Source: Megalobrama amblycephala
Taxonomy: Eukaryota; Chordata; Actinopteri; Cypriniformes; Xenocyprididae
Assembly: GCF_018812025.1 (NCBI RefSeq)
Contig: NC_063050.1
Location: 8,681,539 to 8,745,538 of the forward strand
DNA: 64,000 bases
Direction of reading: 5' to 3'
Position numbers and translations under genes: made by a program. Under the pieces are notes generated by a model, which was given only the letters and a program-made list of their open reading frames with translations, was not told the origin of the DNA and searched no databases. Of the stretch, positions 38,001 to 48,600 are shown one piece after another; the first letter of the stretch is position 1; every line of letters starts with the position of its first letter.

Positions 38001-39633
38001 ATGATTCAGCATTTTGAATGAAGATTCCATGACCCATTCATAGACCTAGACAACTGACTCATTCTTGAATGAATCAGCCATTTGAACAAATCATTTGAAT
38101 GAATGACTCAATAACTCACTCATTAAAATGGTCACTGGACGCCACCTACTGGCGATTTAGTTTCATGTTTAAAAGTATCATTCTTTCCAACACATTTTTA
38201 ATGTATATTCAATATATATTTATAACAATCTCATAACATTATTTAATGCAATTGTATTTTCAATGCAACTTATCTAATTGGATTGGTAACAGCCCTATAG
38301 TGTCTTATTATTCTAATTGTATTTATTGATCAAATGTAAGAATTTAAAATGAAAGACGAAGCAAGCATTTAATAAGATTCAATTCATTTCAATTCAATTC
38401 AATTCAAAAGCTTTTTGTTGTCTAGCCCCACAGGCGTAGAAAATTGTCTTCAGACAAGGCTCAACAAAAACATAACACACAAACATTCATTTAAAACTTC
38501 ACAACAACAACAACTCATCTTACGATCCTATTTAAAATTTCAATAGCTGTCGGAACAAAGGTCTCCCTATACTTGGGGGATTAGGGAAAAATGCCCTTTA
38601 TAAAGGTTAAAGAAATGCCCTTAGGGTAGATAATACAAATAAAATATTTAGTTTTAAATATGTCAAAGCTGATAGAACACTGATGAGAATATTTCTTCAG
38701 AATAAAATATATTTACACCACTAAAAAATCCTATTTTTTCCAGACAAGAAACTTTTTTTATTAAAACAATTAAATGACCAATTTATTTAAACATCTAACA
38801 TTTAAACATATAAACATTATATAATGTACTGAATACACATTTTAGTTGTGGTGCTCCAAATTTTTTTCTGGTGCTCCTAACTTTTTAAAGTTGGGAGCAC
38901 AAGTGCTACCATGTAAAAAAAAATACATTTCAAGCTCTGCATGAGATTTTGAAGCTATACAAATCACATCCATCCATCATAAAAGTAATACTGTAATAAT
39001 CCATACTGCCCCAGGGGGTTAATAAAGGTCTTCTGAGGTGAAGCCACATGTTTATGTAAAAAATCTGCGTAAGAAGAAATGCCTTTCCGTACCAGCAGTT
39101 GGCAGTAGCTGTACACCCAATCAGAATGATCAGATGTCCCGACTGACCGACGAGCTCAGACACCGATTCAACACGTCGAATTAAAAAACACCAGCGAATT
39201 AAGAAAAAAAAACAATCAGTTTGACATGTGCTGCAAATGCTTACAATGCAACTAAATACAGAAACACGCTGCAAATAGCACAGACCACAACAGGTATATG
39301 ATGGTATTTCATCAGATTATTTAGAATAATAATATCCAAAAGGCTAAAAAAATCATTTGATAAAACAAAACAAAAAAAACTCATGTTTCATGTCATCGAC
39401 AACACCACTGAGGAGTAGACGTTGATCAATAAGCATGTCCCAGCCAGGTTCGTCTCTTGTTAGGGTTCCCTTGAAACATTTCCATTGTGGTCTGTGCTAT
39501 TTGCAGAACTTTATTACTGTTTAATCCATATTTTGTTTAACCGTTATTTACTTTCATGTTATCAGTAAATTTGTAATTGTTCTCTGTCACAGCTCTTATT
39601 CTGAAGAGTACCTCAGAAAGGATACCTTCATAG
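26011..39633 (+). CDS. ANTXR-like von Willebrand A protein with C-terminal coiled coil
   Basis: Ten exons: 26011-26129, 29422-29493, 29924-29995, 30209-30290, 31394-31498, 31586-31654, 31779-31859, 36094-36142, 37371-37511 and 39593-39633. They join in phase to 276 aa. Residues 1-23 look like a signal peptide. Residues 28-205 form a vWA domain of the anthrax-toxin-receptor family: [17 protein letters not shown] DxSxS at D39/S41/S43, T107, and D136 in LTDGK. The 68-residue gap from D39 to T107 fits the family. The family sequence stops after QSCTE; there is no Ig-like domain, membrane helix or acidic tail. Exon 9 instead gives a Glu/Lys-rich heptad region (217-263) resembling CCDC106-type proteins. 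A secreted, metal-dependent adhesion protein is inferred. Exons 8-10 are less certain than 1-7. Alternatively it is a decayed receptor gene. Confidence 0.72.
26202..27897. mobile_element. TIR DNA transposon with internal CACTGGTGTTAC motif array
   Basis: Perfect 26-bp inverted repeats occupy 26202-26227 and 27872-27897 (GGGTCATTCTACAGAAACGT at the left tip). Between them the word TCACTGGTGTTAC or close variants occurs about nine times: 26591, 26783, 26938, 26953, 26981, 26996, 27323, 27342, and on the minus strand at 27694-27707. No ORF of note. It sits in intron 1 of the vWA gene. Confidence 0.75.
28142..28249. repeat. 108-bp near-perfect palindrome (foldback MITE)
   Basis: CCAGACAGCAACATAG (28142-28157) pairs with CTATGTTGCTGTCTGG (28234-28249). 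The inner blocks TGGCCCAGATCC/GGATCTGGCC and CCACATCTGGT/ACCAGATGTGG also pair. Confidence 0.8.
28788..29285. mobile_element. Long-inverted-repeat foldback element
   Basis: Two arms of about 170-180 bp are inverted. The left has CACCCAAAAATGAAAATTATG... and TTTTGATGAAATCCGATGG. The right (29110-29285) has the complements, e.g. CCATCAGATTTCATCAAA. It is the same family as the interrupted copy at 32885-36020. No coding capacity. Confidence 0.65.
29494..29923. other. Intron 2 of the vWA gene
   Basis: 430 bp, no element recognised; poly(T) tract before the acceptor. Confidence 0.5.
30474..31153. mobile_element. hAT MITE in intron 4 of the vWA gene
   Basis: Inverted termini TAGGCCTGTC (30474) and GACAGGCCTA (ending 31153). 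Flanks CTTGTACT (30466-30473) and CTTGTACA (31154-31161) match at 7 of 8 bases, fitting an 8-bp hAT target duplication. Confidence 0.7.
32395..32740. repeat. Direct repeat of about 70 bp, two copies
   Basis: TACAGAATAAACATGAATGA... at about 32393-32460 and again at about 32671-32740 with few differences. The segment between them (32494-32670) recurs at 36447-36632. Confidence 0.65.
33051..34936. mobile_element. Harbinger-like TIR element (3-bp CAG duplication)
   Basis: TGCCCGGTTGCATAAAG (33051) and CTTTATGCAACCGGGCA (ending 34936) are exact inverted termini. CAG flanks both sides (33048-33050, 34937-34939). Subterminal CTTAAG words are repeated on both ends. No transposase. It is itself interrupted at 33160-34074. 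Confidence 0.7.
33160..34074. mobile_element. hAT element nested in the Harbinger-like element
   Basis: CAGGGGTCTCAAACTC (33160) and inverted GTTTGAGACCACTG (ending 34074). The exact 8-bp duplication ACTTAAGG lies at 33152-33159 and 34075-34082. No intact ORF. Confidence 0.8.
34972..35925. mobile_element. TIR element with GGTGCCATCGAA termini
   Basis: GGTGCCATCGAA at 34972-34983 and TTCGATGGCACC at 35914-35925. TTTAA(A) flanks both ends. Interior non-coding. Confidence 0.7.
36143..37370. other. Intron 8 of the vWA gene
   Basis: Contains 36447-36632, a second copy of the sequence at 32494-32670. Inverted words TTAAAGCTTTT...GCAAGG occur at about 36283 and 37225-37250. No coding exon recognised. 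Confidence 0.5.
37512..39592. other. Intron 9 of the vWA gene
   Basis: 2.08 kb, mostly repeats. At 38380-38600 the (TTCAA)n word followed by AAAGCTTTTTGTTGTC looks like the 3' end of a minus-strand 5'-truncated LINE. No exon recognised. Confidence 0.5.
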
Positions 39634-39885
39634 ACTGCATCTACAAAGATGAGCAGTGCTTCTGAATCTTCAGATTCTGAGCCAAAATAAGGAGAAACAC
39701 GGAGGGAAGAGAAACAAGAAGAAATCAAAGAAATTGTTGTGTCTATTCCACCTTATTCCCACGAGGCTAGTGTGTGTTGAATTATGGGAGGCACTTCCGA
39801 TTTGGGATCTTCCATTTAAAATGACTGAAACGAATCATTTCAAATCATAAGGTTGCCATACGAATAAAGCTTCTGTCAGTTTGAC
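39634..39885 (+). other. 3' UTR of the vWA gene
   Basis: AATAAA at 39863-39868 is a plausible poly(A) signal 230 bp after the stop. Another frame at 39656-39848 has a Lys-rich stretch (GGKRNKKKSKK) that may be the decayed rest of a coiled-coil protein's basic tail. Confidence 0.45.
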
Positions 39886-41059
39886 TGAATGATCTGTCAA
39901 TTTTCCTTCATGTTGTATTTTCAGACATTGTGAGACTAACGTAATGCTTGTTATTTTAACCTGACGTTATAACAAGAATATCTATGGCAAGAGCTCTTTT
40001 CAGTCGAGGCATTTGTTTCCTCATGATTATTTTCTTTTTTCCCTTTGCATTCTGCTGTAATAGTATGAAAAAGGACACTTACTGCACATTTGTGGTCTGT
40101 TCTCCTGATTTAATTTACAATATATCCCATTAATAATTCACTGTAATGCACGAAGAATCTCAAGTTTTTCTCCTCAATGCCTCATGTCTCTTTCCATGTT
40201 TGTTTTCACAGGTAAATACAATTTATTATCTGTCAAAATATCGTAAATCACTAAAAAATAGTATCACGCATTACTGAAGTTAATGAACATTTTTGATTAA
40301 GGCAACGAATGTTAGATATAGGCCTATATTACTACAGTGATATTTATCCTTGGGGTTATTTATGGTCTTTTGAAAGTACCTTGATGATGCTTTTACACTT
40401 TTAAATGTCCTTTTAATGTTCAATGGTTGAAGGGTGAGTAGAATAATGTCATCTCATTGTACCCAGTTTAAAAAGACAAACAAACAAACAACGTATTATT
40501 GAGTTCATAGAGTGAGCCTTTCACTGATTGTTACACCCATAATTTGTGCAAAGGGTCATGGAGTGTAGAAATAAGGTGGATATGATTTTAATCATGATAC
40601 TGTCTTTTATACAAATTATTCTTTACTTGAGAAGAATGTCACCCAAAAAATGATTATAGACATCATTTACTTATCATTCAAAATGGTAATCAGTCTTCTA
40701 TGTAACACAAAAGTAGTTGTTTTAGAGCATCTGGGTAGCCAAACCTTCTCCTGGAAACCTTCCAGCAGACTTCAGTTCCAACCCTGCTTCAACAACCCTG
40801 TTTAAATATCTGGTTCAGGATTGTTTGATTGGCACTTGACTCTGCAGGGCGGTAGCTCTCCGAGAAGATGATTAGCTACCCCTGTTTTAAATAATGTTCA
40901 GACTGCTATGTTCACACTGTTATGCTTGTTTAAACATTCAAACTTTGCAGTCACCCACATTATGAATGTTTTTTGTTGGTTTGTTTGTTTTATGGCCTCT
41001 TTTGGTGTCAGTAGTTTTGAATATGACAAATTTGTATTTTATTTTTTCAGTGCAAACAC
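39886..41059. other. Intergenic spacer
   Basis: A MITE-like inverted pair occurs at about 40728-40878 (GGGTAGCCAAACCTTCTC and AGCTACCCCTG). Otherwise AT-rich with no gene. Confidence 0.4.
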
Positions 41060-41852
41060 TAGGGGCCCTATAATACACCCGGCGCAATGCGACGCAAGGC
41101 GCAGCGCAAGTGTGTTTGCTAGTTTGCGTCCGGCGCCGTTCGCGTTTTCCCGTTCAGCGCCACGTCCTTAAATTAGTAAATGCATTTGCGCCAGTTAGTG
41201 CGCCCATGGGCGTGCTGGTCTAAAAAAGAGGTGTGTTCAGGCGCATTGCCGGCGCATTGATATTTTAAGGAGCTGAAAATAGACTGCGCCATAGACCAAC
41301 TCAAACCTGGTCTAAAGTCTAAAGTCAATGCCGCAATATGTTTTTGTTAGAGCGCATTGGTAGAAACTGCGCCTCTGGGCGCGTCCACAGTGAGCGTTGA
41401 CTTTGCTTATTACACACAGGGATGCGCATCACACAAACATGCCAAATATTAAAAACAAAAGGATTACAGTGTAAAAGAATATTATTGTGTACATAAATAT
41501 AAAAATGTAATGATGAATAGTCATTGCGTGTATTAGACTATCTATTTTCAATTCAGCCTATTAGTACTTATAATGATGAACGAAATTGGCTAATTAATTG
41601 AACAATCGTGCCAATACACACACATATATGTGTGCGAGCGCATATTGCTCTTAAAGAGAATGGAAGATGACACTCTGATTGGTTTATTGAACGTTCTGCC
41701 CATTACTCATTAAGAGAATAGGGACAACCCATTTCAAAAATGCGGACCGTTTTTCCGTCGTTAAAATAGCAAAAGTGGATTTGGACACGCCCTGAGTGCA
41801 CCTGCGCCGTGCGCTTTACACTTTGCGTTTAGATCTTTAAAATAGGGCCCTA
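41060..41852. mobile_element. TIR element with TAGGG(G)CCCTAT termini
   Basis: TAGGGGCCCTATAAT at 41060 and inverted ATAGGGCCCTA ending 41852. Subterminal regions are unusually rich in GCGC words (GGCGCA, GCGCAGCGC). No ORF; probably non-autonomous. No target duplication was found. Confidence 0.65.
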
Positions 41853-42599
41853 GAAGGATCAATAAAGAGATATTACAATGTATTAAACCTTGTAAAACAA
41901 GGTTTAAGTAAGTCAGAGACCTACAGCAGACCTAATGTCAACAGAAGCTGTCCTTTTTTTTTTTTTTTAAGTACAACCCAATGAGGATGTGATTCATAGG
42001 ATGAAAGAAGCTAATGACCTACTAGACATAAAAAAATGAGTGAAGAAAAAGTAATTGGTGATTAGGGATGATTGTTTAGAAAAAAAATACATAGTGTATA
42101 GTAATTTATAGTGTTTACACATGTAGTGTCCAGGCTATTTAATGATGTTAATGTATGGTAAACTATAACCTATGTCCTGCGCTTGGATGAAACAGAGTCA
42201 TATAGTGACATGGGATCCTAACATAGACCCGATTTTGAGGGAGGACCTGACTTTGATCAGGACTTTGAGTGTCATGAGGACTCTCTCACTTAATGGGAGT
42301 GAGGAATTCTCTAATGACATTTTTCAAGAGGTCAAGCTTAAGATGGTTCCACAGGGGAAAATGGAGAGCCGTTACTTCCTCCTCCCAAAGAAAATTGTCA
42401 ATTTTGTCAATTTAACAAGCACCAGAGTTGTTACAAGGCACAGAAAGTTTCCAAGGTTTTTCTCCGAGGGGTTTGTGCATGGAGTTTCTCTGCAGTTCAG
42501 CAGACAGCAGGGAAGAAGCAGTGTAACAAATACAAGCACTTTTCTCCCATTTGCAAGTTCTGGTATTCTTAATAAATCTCTCTAAAGAGTTCACTGGTC
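41853..42599. other. Spacer with unassigned open frame
   Basis: A frame at 42172-42585 (137 aa) has no recognised domain and no sign of splicing. Part of it (42205-42290) is repetitive, see 23435-23500. Probably not a gene. Confidence 0.35.
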
Positions 42600-43064
42600 C
42601 TGAGCCAGATGATTTCATATGTTGCTTTAGAGATAGATTCAGTGCAGAACATAGCTGTGCTGTCAGCATGGAGGGCAGCAGATTTTTGCAGCTATTGACT
42701 CCTTTTCAGCTTGGCAAGTGAGTTTCCTTACAGTTCTGTGGCTGCTAGGGCTTATGACCTTGATGTTAGCAGTCGTCGTTCAAGCTCTGATCCCCTGTGT
42801 TAACCCAGATCTTATGGCAGAGGGAATCCTCCTGGACAGGGTTACATCTTGTATAGTGGCGATGACAGATGCATCATGATATTGACTGGTAGCTCTGTGC
42901 GATGGAAGCTCTGTAAGAGGGGAGTGGTCATCAGTACTGAAAGAGCATCTTATAAATTATATGGAGTTGAAAGTAATCCTTCTGGCACTGAAACGTGTTA
43001 GTCCAGAGGTAGGCAAGTTTGGCCCTAGAGAGTTGCTGTCCTGCAGAGTTTAGCTCCAAACCTG

Positions 43065-43096
<32 letters not shown>

Positions 43097-44980
43097 ACCT
43101 GCCTATAGCCTTAGTAATCTTGGTTAGCTTGTTTGCTGTTTGATTAGAGTTGGAGCTAAACTCTGCAGGACAGCAGCTCTTTAGGACCAAACTTGCCTAC
43201 CCCTGTGTTAGTCAGAAAGAACATTGCAACTGTAGTGTCATTCACAGGCAAGGAGTTTGTCTCTCCCCCTTTTGTTCTTAATATGGGGCAACAAACATTT
43301 AAGATAATTGAAGATCAGGGAGTGGCGCTTCCACCCTGTAATAGTGTCACAGATATAGGATTGGGCCTGCTGGGCTGATGTGAAACATTTTACATCTGAA
43401 GAAAACATGCACTGCCCACTGTTTCTTCAGTCAAGGGCAGGAGAACCCCGCAGGGGGTTGATGTCCTATCACAGGTATGGCCCAGGACCCTGATGTATGC
43501 ATTTCCGCTGGTGGAACTGATAAAGAACAGGGTGCGTCAGGTGCGTGCATCACTGTTTTGGGCACCCTCGGCCAGAGCTGTGGTCTCTATGGGCCTACCC
43601 GCTGAAAGGGAGAATCTGATGGGTCCGAATCAATGTTGTGGCCACAATAAAGAGTCTAAGGGTGCTGTTGACAAGAGGGCTTTATGAGTTGAAGTGGTGC
43701 ATGATTGAAGCCTCATGCAGACAAAGATCTGTATCAACCTTTTAATGCCCAATTGCAAGAATATTGAGTTTTCTGCAGAAATTGTTGGAGGAAGGTTGCA
43801 CCCATTACACACTGAAAGTTTATTTAGGGGGGTATACTGGCTTGTAATAAAGGCATTAACTTTGTTGTGCCAAGAGTGTACCCGCTTGCCATTCAGTTTC
43901 CCAAAATGAAAATTTGTAGGGAGGTTTGGGAGCATGCTCTCCAGGAAGAAATTTTAACAAAAACAGCTCTAAAGCATTAAATTCTGATGACTTAGGGTGT
44001 AGTGGGCCTAATTATTGTCTTTGATCATATTATGTAACAAACATTATGAGCTGCAGATAATTTCATTATTTTGATTTTACATTTTAATTTACTGTAAGCA
44101 CAATGGTTCTGATGTGGCTTTTTTGGAACTACTTTTGTTGTAGGAACAAAAACAGACTACTGTGCCTAAAATGTAAGTTGTATAATTTGCAATATATTCT
44201 AGGATATAATTAGTACTCTTACTCATGATGTTGCTTAACTGTCATTATAAAAATAAAAATCAGGAACTGATTATTTTTTGTCCTTATAGCTTGAATTTTG
44301 GGGACATTTTGGTTAATTTTGATGGCATTTTTGCCACAAGCTCCTGTTAATGTCAAACCCTGGTGTGCGTCAATTGAGTTTATAGACTGATAATAGAATA
44401 ATACCCGTTTTGAGAAAGAAAACTTATTAAAACAATTTAATAAGGTTTGTAATACACTTACAATTTACAGTTAATTTATTACTTAAGGTTTACTGATTTA
44501 AAAATGACTGATTTCATATATATTGTAAAAATGCATTGTGCATCTAATTCACGTTGGATGGGTCAAGTGTAGTGCACTCTTGTTTGAGCTGCTTGCCTTG
44601 TCACTTCCCTCTGTTAACTCAGAGAAAGACAGGAGACTTCATGCTTTGTGCCCTGTGCGTGTATTATGCAGACACATTGAGCAGATTCAGGCTGTGTGCT
44701 TTTCTGACCAGCGTTTTTATGTCCTTGGCCAACCAGGTGCATGAGAAGCCGCTATTTAAACAGCCAAAGATGCTGTGGGCTTGATTCAAGTGGGCTTGAA
44801 GGTTTTTGTTCTTTTGAAGTGTTTCAAGCGTTTTCATTATTGCCGTGTCACTATTGCTGTGTTATTATTTGCAGTGAATGTTTTTTGATGTTGTGATTCT
44901 GATTGGCATGGTTCTTTATCTGTGTACCTGTGCAGTTATACTCGCCCACTCTTTATAGAAGAAGCCTCAGCCCTTGCAAT
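42600..44980 (+). pseudogene. Decayed plus-strand DIRS element (RT/RNase H to recombinase)
   Basis: Scattered plus-strand frames resemble the DIRS RNase H region: MTDAS near 42860, SVRGEWS and INYMELKVILLALKRV to about 43003. A connection box YAFPLVELI lies near 43495. The recombinase segment LCPVRVLCRHIE with DQRFYVL is at about 44640-44730. Many stops and frame changes separate them. A hAT MITE splits the RNase H at 43004-43205. Sequence at 44840-44975 recurs inverted at about 55480-55630. Confidence 0.55.
43004..43205. mobile_element. hAT MITE inside the DIRS relic
   Basis: CAGAGGTAGGCAAGTTTGG and inverted CCAAACTTGCCTACCCCTG frame 202 bp. The exact duplication TGTTAGTC lies at 42996-43003 and 43206-43213. 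Contains a poly(A) run at about 43065-43095. Confidence 0.8.
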
Positions 44981-45400
44981 GATCATTGTTATTTTTCCTT
45001 TTTTTTTTCTCCCCCTTTTGTTCCCTTCAACCAATGACACTTGTGTTGATGGCTGGTTTTAGATGATTGTTGAGCAACTATTTTAAATTTAAAGTTTTTT
45101 TTTCTTTTGCAAGGAAACTCACACCTCTTCCCTTTTCTAAGTTACTTGGGTGCCTTTATTTGGGTTGTTTTCTTTCCCCTGTTATTTCAGGGTTGTATAG
45201 TCACTACATTTTAACCACTTGCTACACATACAAGAGTAAAGACTAGATGTCACTGCGGGTACGGTGATTCAATCTGAGCTCACCGCAGGGGTTTTACACC
45301 AGGGATTTAACCTAAAATTAAAGAATTAAATTTTGATTCATTGACCATTCAAAAATTTGGGCAGAGCATTGTTACAGTACATCACTTGTTACTTTGCATG
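44981..45400. other. Spacer upstream of copy 3
   Basis: T-rich tracts near 45000 and 45100; no gene recognised. Confidence 0.4.
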
Positions 45401-45533
45401 TGTGGGCAGGAGTCAAGAAAGAGGAAGAAACTTTTTTTTTTTTTTTTCCCAAAATAAACAGTGTGTAGTAATGAGAAATTCATCAGTTTAACGCCTGCTG
45501 GAGCTCAGAGTCACCAGAACACGGTAAGAGTTA
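45391..45533 (+). promoter_or_regulatory. Shared upstream block and 5' UTR exon of receptor copy 3
   Basis: TGTGGGCAGGAGTCAAGAAA (45401-45420) and GAGGAAGAAAC repeat the block before copy 2, including the PU.1/Spi-B-like AAAGAGGAAGAA. TTTGCAT just upstream (45393-45399) resembles an octamer element. The non-coding exon ends at 45533 before GTAAGAG. Confidence 0.5.
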
Positions 45534-45695
45534 CACTGGTTAATGTGTGAATATAGTCTGATTAATACTGTTGTGGAGAACAATGAGAAATATTCTCAAA
45601 CCACAATGAACAGATGTTGATTTATGGAAATGGTTTTAAAGCTAAAGACTATGTTTTTCTCTTGATCTGTGTGTTATATTATTTTTCTCATAGTG

Positions 45696-48600
45696 ATGTG
45701 CGTCAGAATGGCTCCTCCTCTTGCTCTGGTGATTCTGCTCATGATTCACAGTGAGTCATTGGAGAATTAACAAACATTGTATAGTCGTTTATTAAATAAA
45801 CCTGTTAATTGTGACTTTCTTTAGCGGGGGGTCTGCCAATCAGTGGACCCCTGCTGAATCACTTTTCGTAATTTATATTATTATTTTTTTTATTAATCAA
45901 AAAAAGAATATTATGTAAATTTAGACAGAGCTCAAGTTTAAAAAAACTTTTATCTAATTGTCTCCCACACTAAAATGTGCCATGTTAAATTAAAACAGTA
46001 ATGTTTATGACTGCATAGTTTTCGGACAACATTAGGAACTTGGGAGAACCTTTTTGGGTGAACTGTTACTTTGATGTGTTTCAGGAGTTTATGGCCACTA
46101 TAGTTGTGGTGTGAGTTACAGTCGTTCACACATCTGTGCACTAAAGGACTCATCAGTGATAATGAGCTGCACTTATACATACCCTACTGGATATCAGATC
46201 AGGAGAGTGTTCTGGACCAAATCACATTTATTAAATAATGTAGAGCTTCCAGATGTGTCTAATTACCCTGAATACAATTTGAGATTTTACTATTATGGAT
46301 ATAAATGGTGGTACTACTACACCATGAGACTGAGTCATGTGACACTGAAGGATTCAAGCATGTACTATTGCAGATTCATTACTAATGTACATGCAGGAAA
46401 TTGGATTGGTTATCCAGGAGTGACTCTTACTGTCACAGGTGACTTTCATGAGGTTTCTCTCTTCTTCTGTGCATTATGTTGAATAATAATCAGTGTATGA
46501 CAGCAGCACTAGATATAATGTGTGTGTTGTGTTCAGATCTTCAGGTGGAGTCTCCTGAGAGAGTGACAGAGGGAGATTCAGTCCGTCTGACATGTAAAAG
46601 CAGCTGCACTCTGACTGACAGAGCAACATTCATCTGGTACAGAAACTCACAGCCATTAACTACAGGAATTATTGGAAACCAGCTCAACCTCTGGAGAGTC
46701 AACAGAGAAGATACAGGCAGATATAGCTGTGGTGTATATGGACAGAGTTACATCTCTCCTGCTGTTCAACTCAATGTCAGATGTAAGTTTGTATTTTATT
46801 CACTTAAAGTTCTTTTTTCTTTGAAGGTTCCAGAGATATGAAATACATCGCCAACATTTTGTGGGATTTTCTTATTTTCTTTCTGAATTTGATGGTTTTT
46901 AATCTTTGAGTCGCACTAACATTTGCACACAATCACATCTGCACTCATTCGTATAATCTCCTGACAAGCATTTTGATTAGAATCGTATCCATACCTATTT
47001 GGCTCCTGCATGCCAATAAAGTGAGGATCATGAAGAATGTACTGACTCTGGTCTGGAAGATCTTGATTGATTGTTTTTCTAGATCTAAACCCTCTAAATA
47101 CATTTGGGATTCATTTAATCAGTTTGTGTGAGTGAATTAATCATGAACATCTTCAGAGTTTCAATGCAGTTTTTAAGGCCTTTAGAATCAACTGGTGATT
47201 TTAAATTATTTTTCAAATATTTCTCCTGTAGATTCTCCAGAGAATCCAGTGATCTCCATCAGTCCATCTGGTGAAATAGTGTCAGGAAATTCAGTGACTC
47301 TGATCTGCAGCAGTGATTCAAACCCTCCTGCAGAAATCAGCTGGTTTAAAGGAGGAAAGTTTGTAGGATCTGGAAGAATCTACAGCATCTCAAAGATCAG
47401 CTCTGATGACAGTGGAGAATACAAGTGCAGATCCATCAATGAACATGGAGAGAAATACTCTGCTGTGACTTTAAACATAATGTGTGAGTTAATGATGGTT
47501 GAATAACTATGACATTAAGTCCTTTAAGCATTTTATGTGATGTCAGCTTTATTGTAATAACATTTATTATATCTGTTTTCTGTTTCAGATCCACCGAAGT
47601 ATGCCTTTCTGTCCATCAGTCCATCTGGTGAAATAGTGTCAGGAGATTCAGTGACTCTGATCTGCAGCAGTGATTCAAACCCTCCTGCAAAACTCTACTG
47701 GTTTAAAGGAGGAACGTTTGTAGGATCTGGAAGAATCTACAGCATCTCAAAGATCAGCTCTGATGACAGTGGAGAATACAAGTGCAGATCCAGAAACAAA
47801 CATGGAGTGATATACTCTGATGCTGTGACTTTAAACGTCATGTGTGAGTTTAATATAAAACATAGGATGCTAATTCTCTGTTTTGATCATTTCAGTTCAT
47901 ATTAGTCATTTTAAAAAAAGTGTAAGTAATCTGATAATTGTTATTAGACCCACCCAGGAGCGTCTCAGCATCCATCAGTCCATCTGGTGAAATAGTGTCA
48001 GGAGATTCAGTGACTCTGAACTGCAGCAGTGATTCAAACCCTCCTGCAGAAATCAGCTGGTTTAAAGGAGGAACGTTTGTAGGATCTGGAAGAATCTACA
48101 GCATCTCAAAGATCAGATCTGATGACAGTGGAGAATACAAGTGCAGATCCAGAAATAAACATGGAGAGAAATACTCTGATGCTGTGACTTTAAACATCAT
48201 GTGTGAGTTAATGCTGGTTCAATAATTGTGATGTTAAATCCTATAAACAAAGTCTGTGATGTGAATGTATTTTGTTTTCTGTTTCAGATCCTCCCAGGAA
48301 CGTCTCAGTGTTGATAAATGGATCTGGTGAAATAGTGTCAGGAGATTCAGTGACTCTGATCTGCAGCAGTGATTCAAACCCTCCTGCTCTGAACTTCAGC
48401 TGGTTTAAGGAGAATGAAAGCTCAGCTGTTGGATCTGGACAGAGTTTCAGTGCACTACAGAGTGGACGCTTCTACTGTCAGGCTCACAATCAACATGGAT
48501 CTCAGAGATCAGATGCTGTAACTGTCACAGGTGAAGCTTTTATTAACACACTCCTGTATCTTCACATCATTGATCAGTTTTAAAAGTTAATCATGATGAT

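Noticed and set aside
42172..42585. Single-exon gene of 137 aa
   Set aside because: No domain, part is repetitive, and it runs into a decayed retrotransposon.
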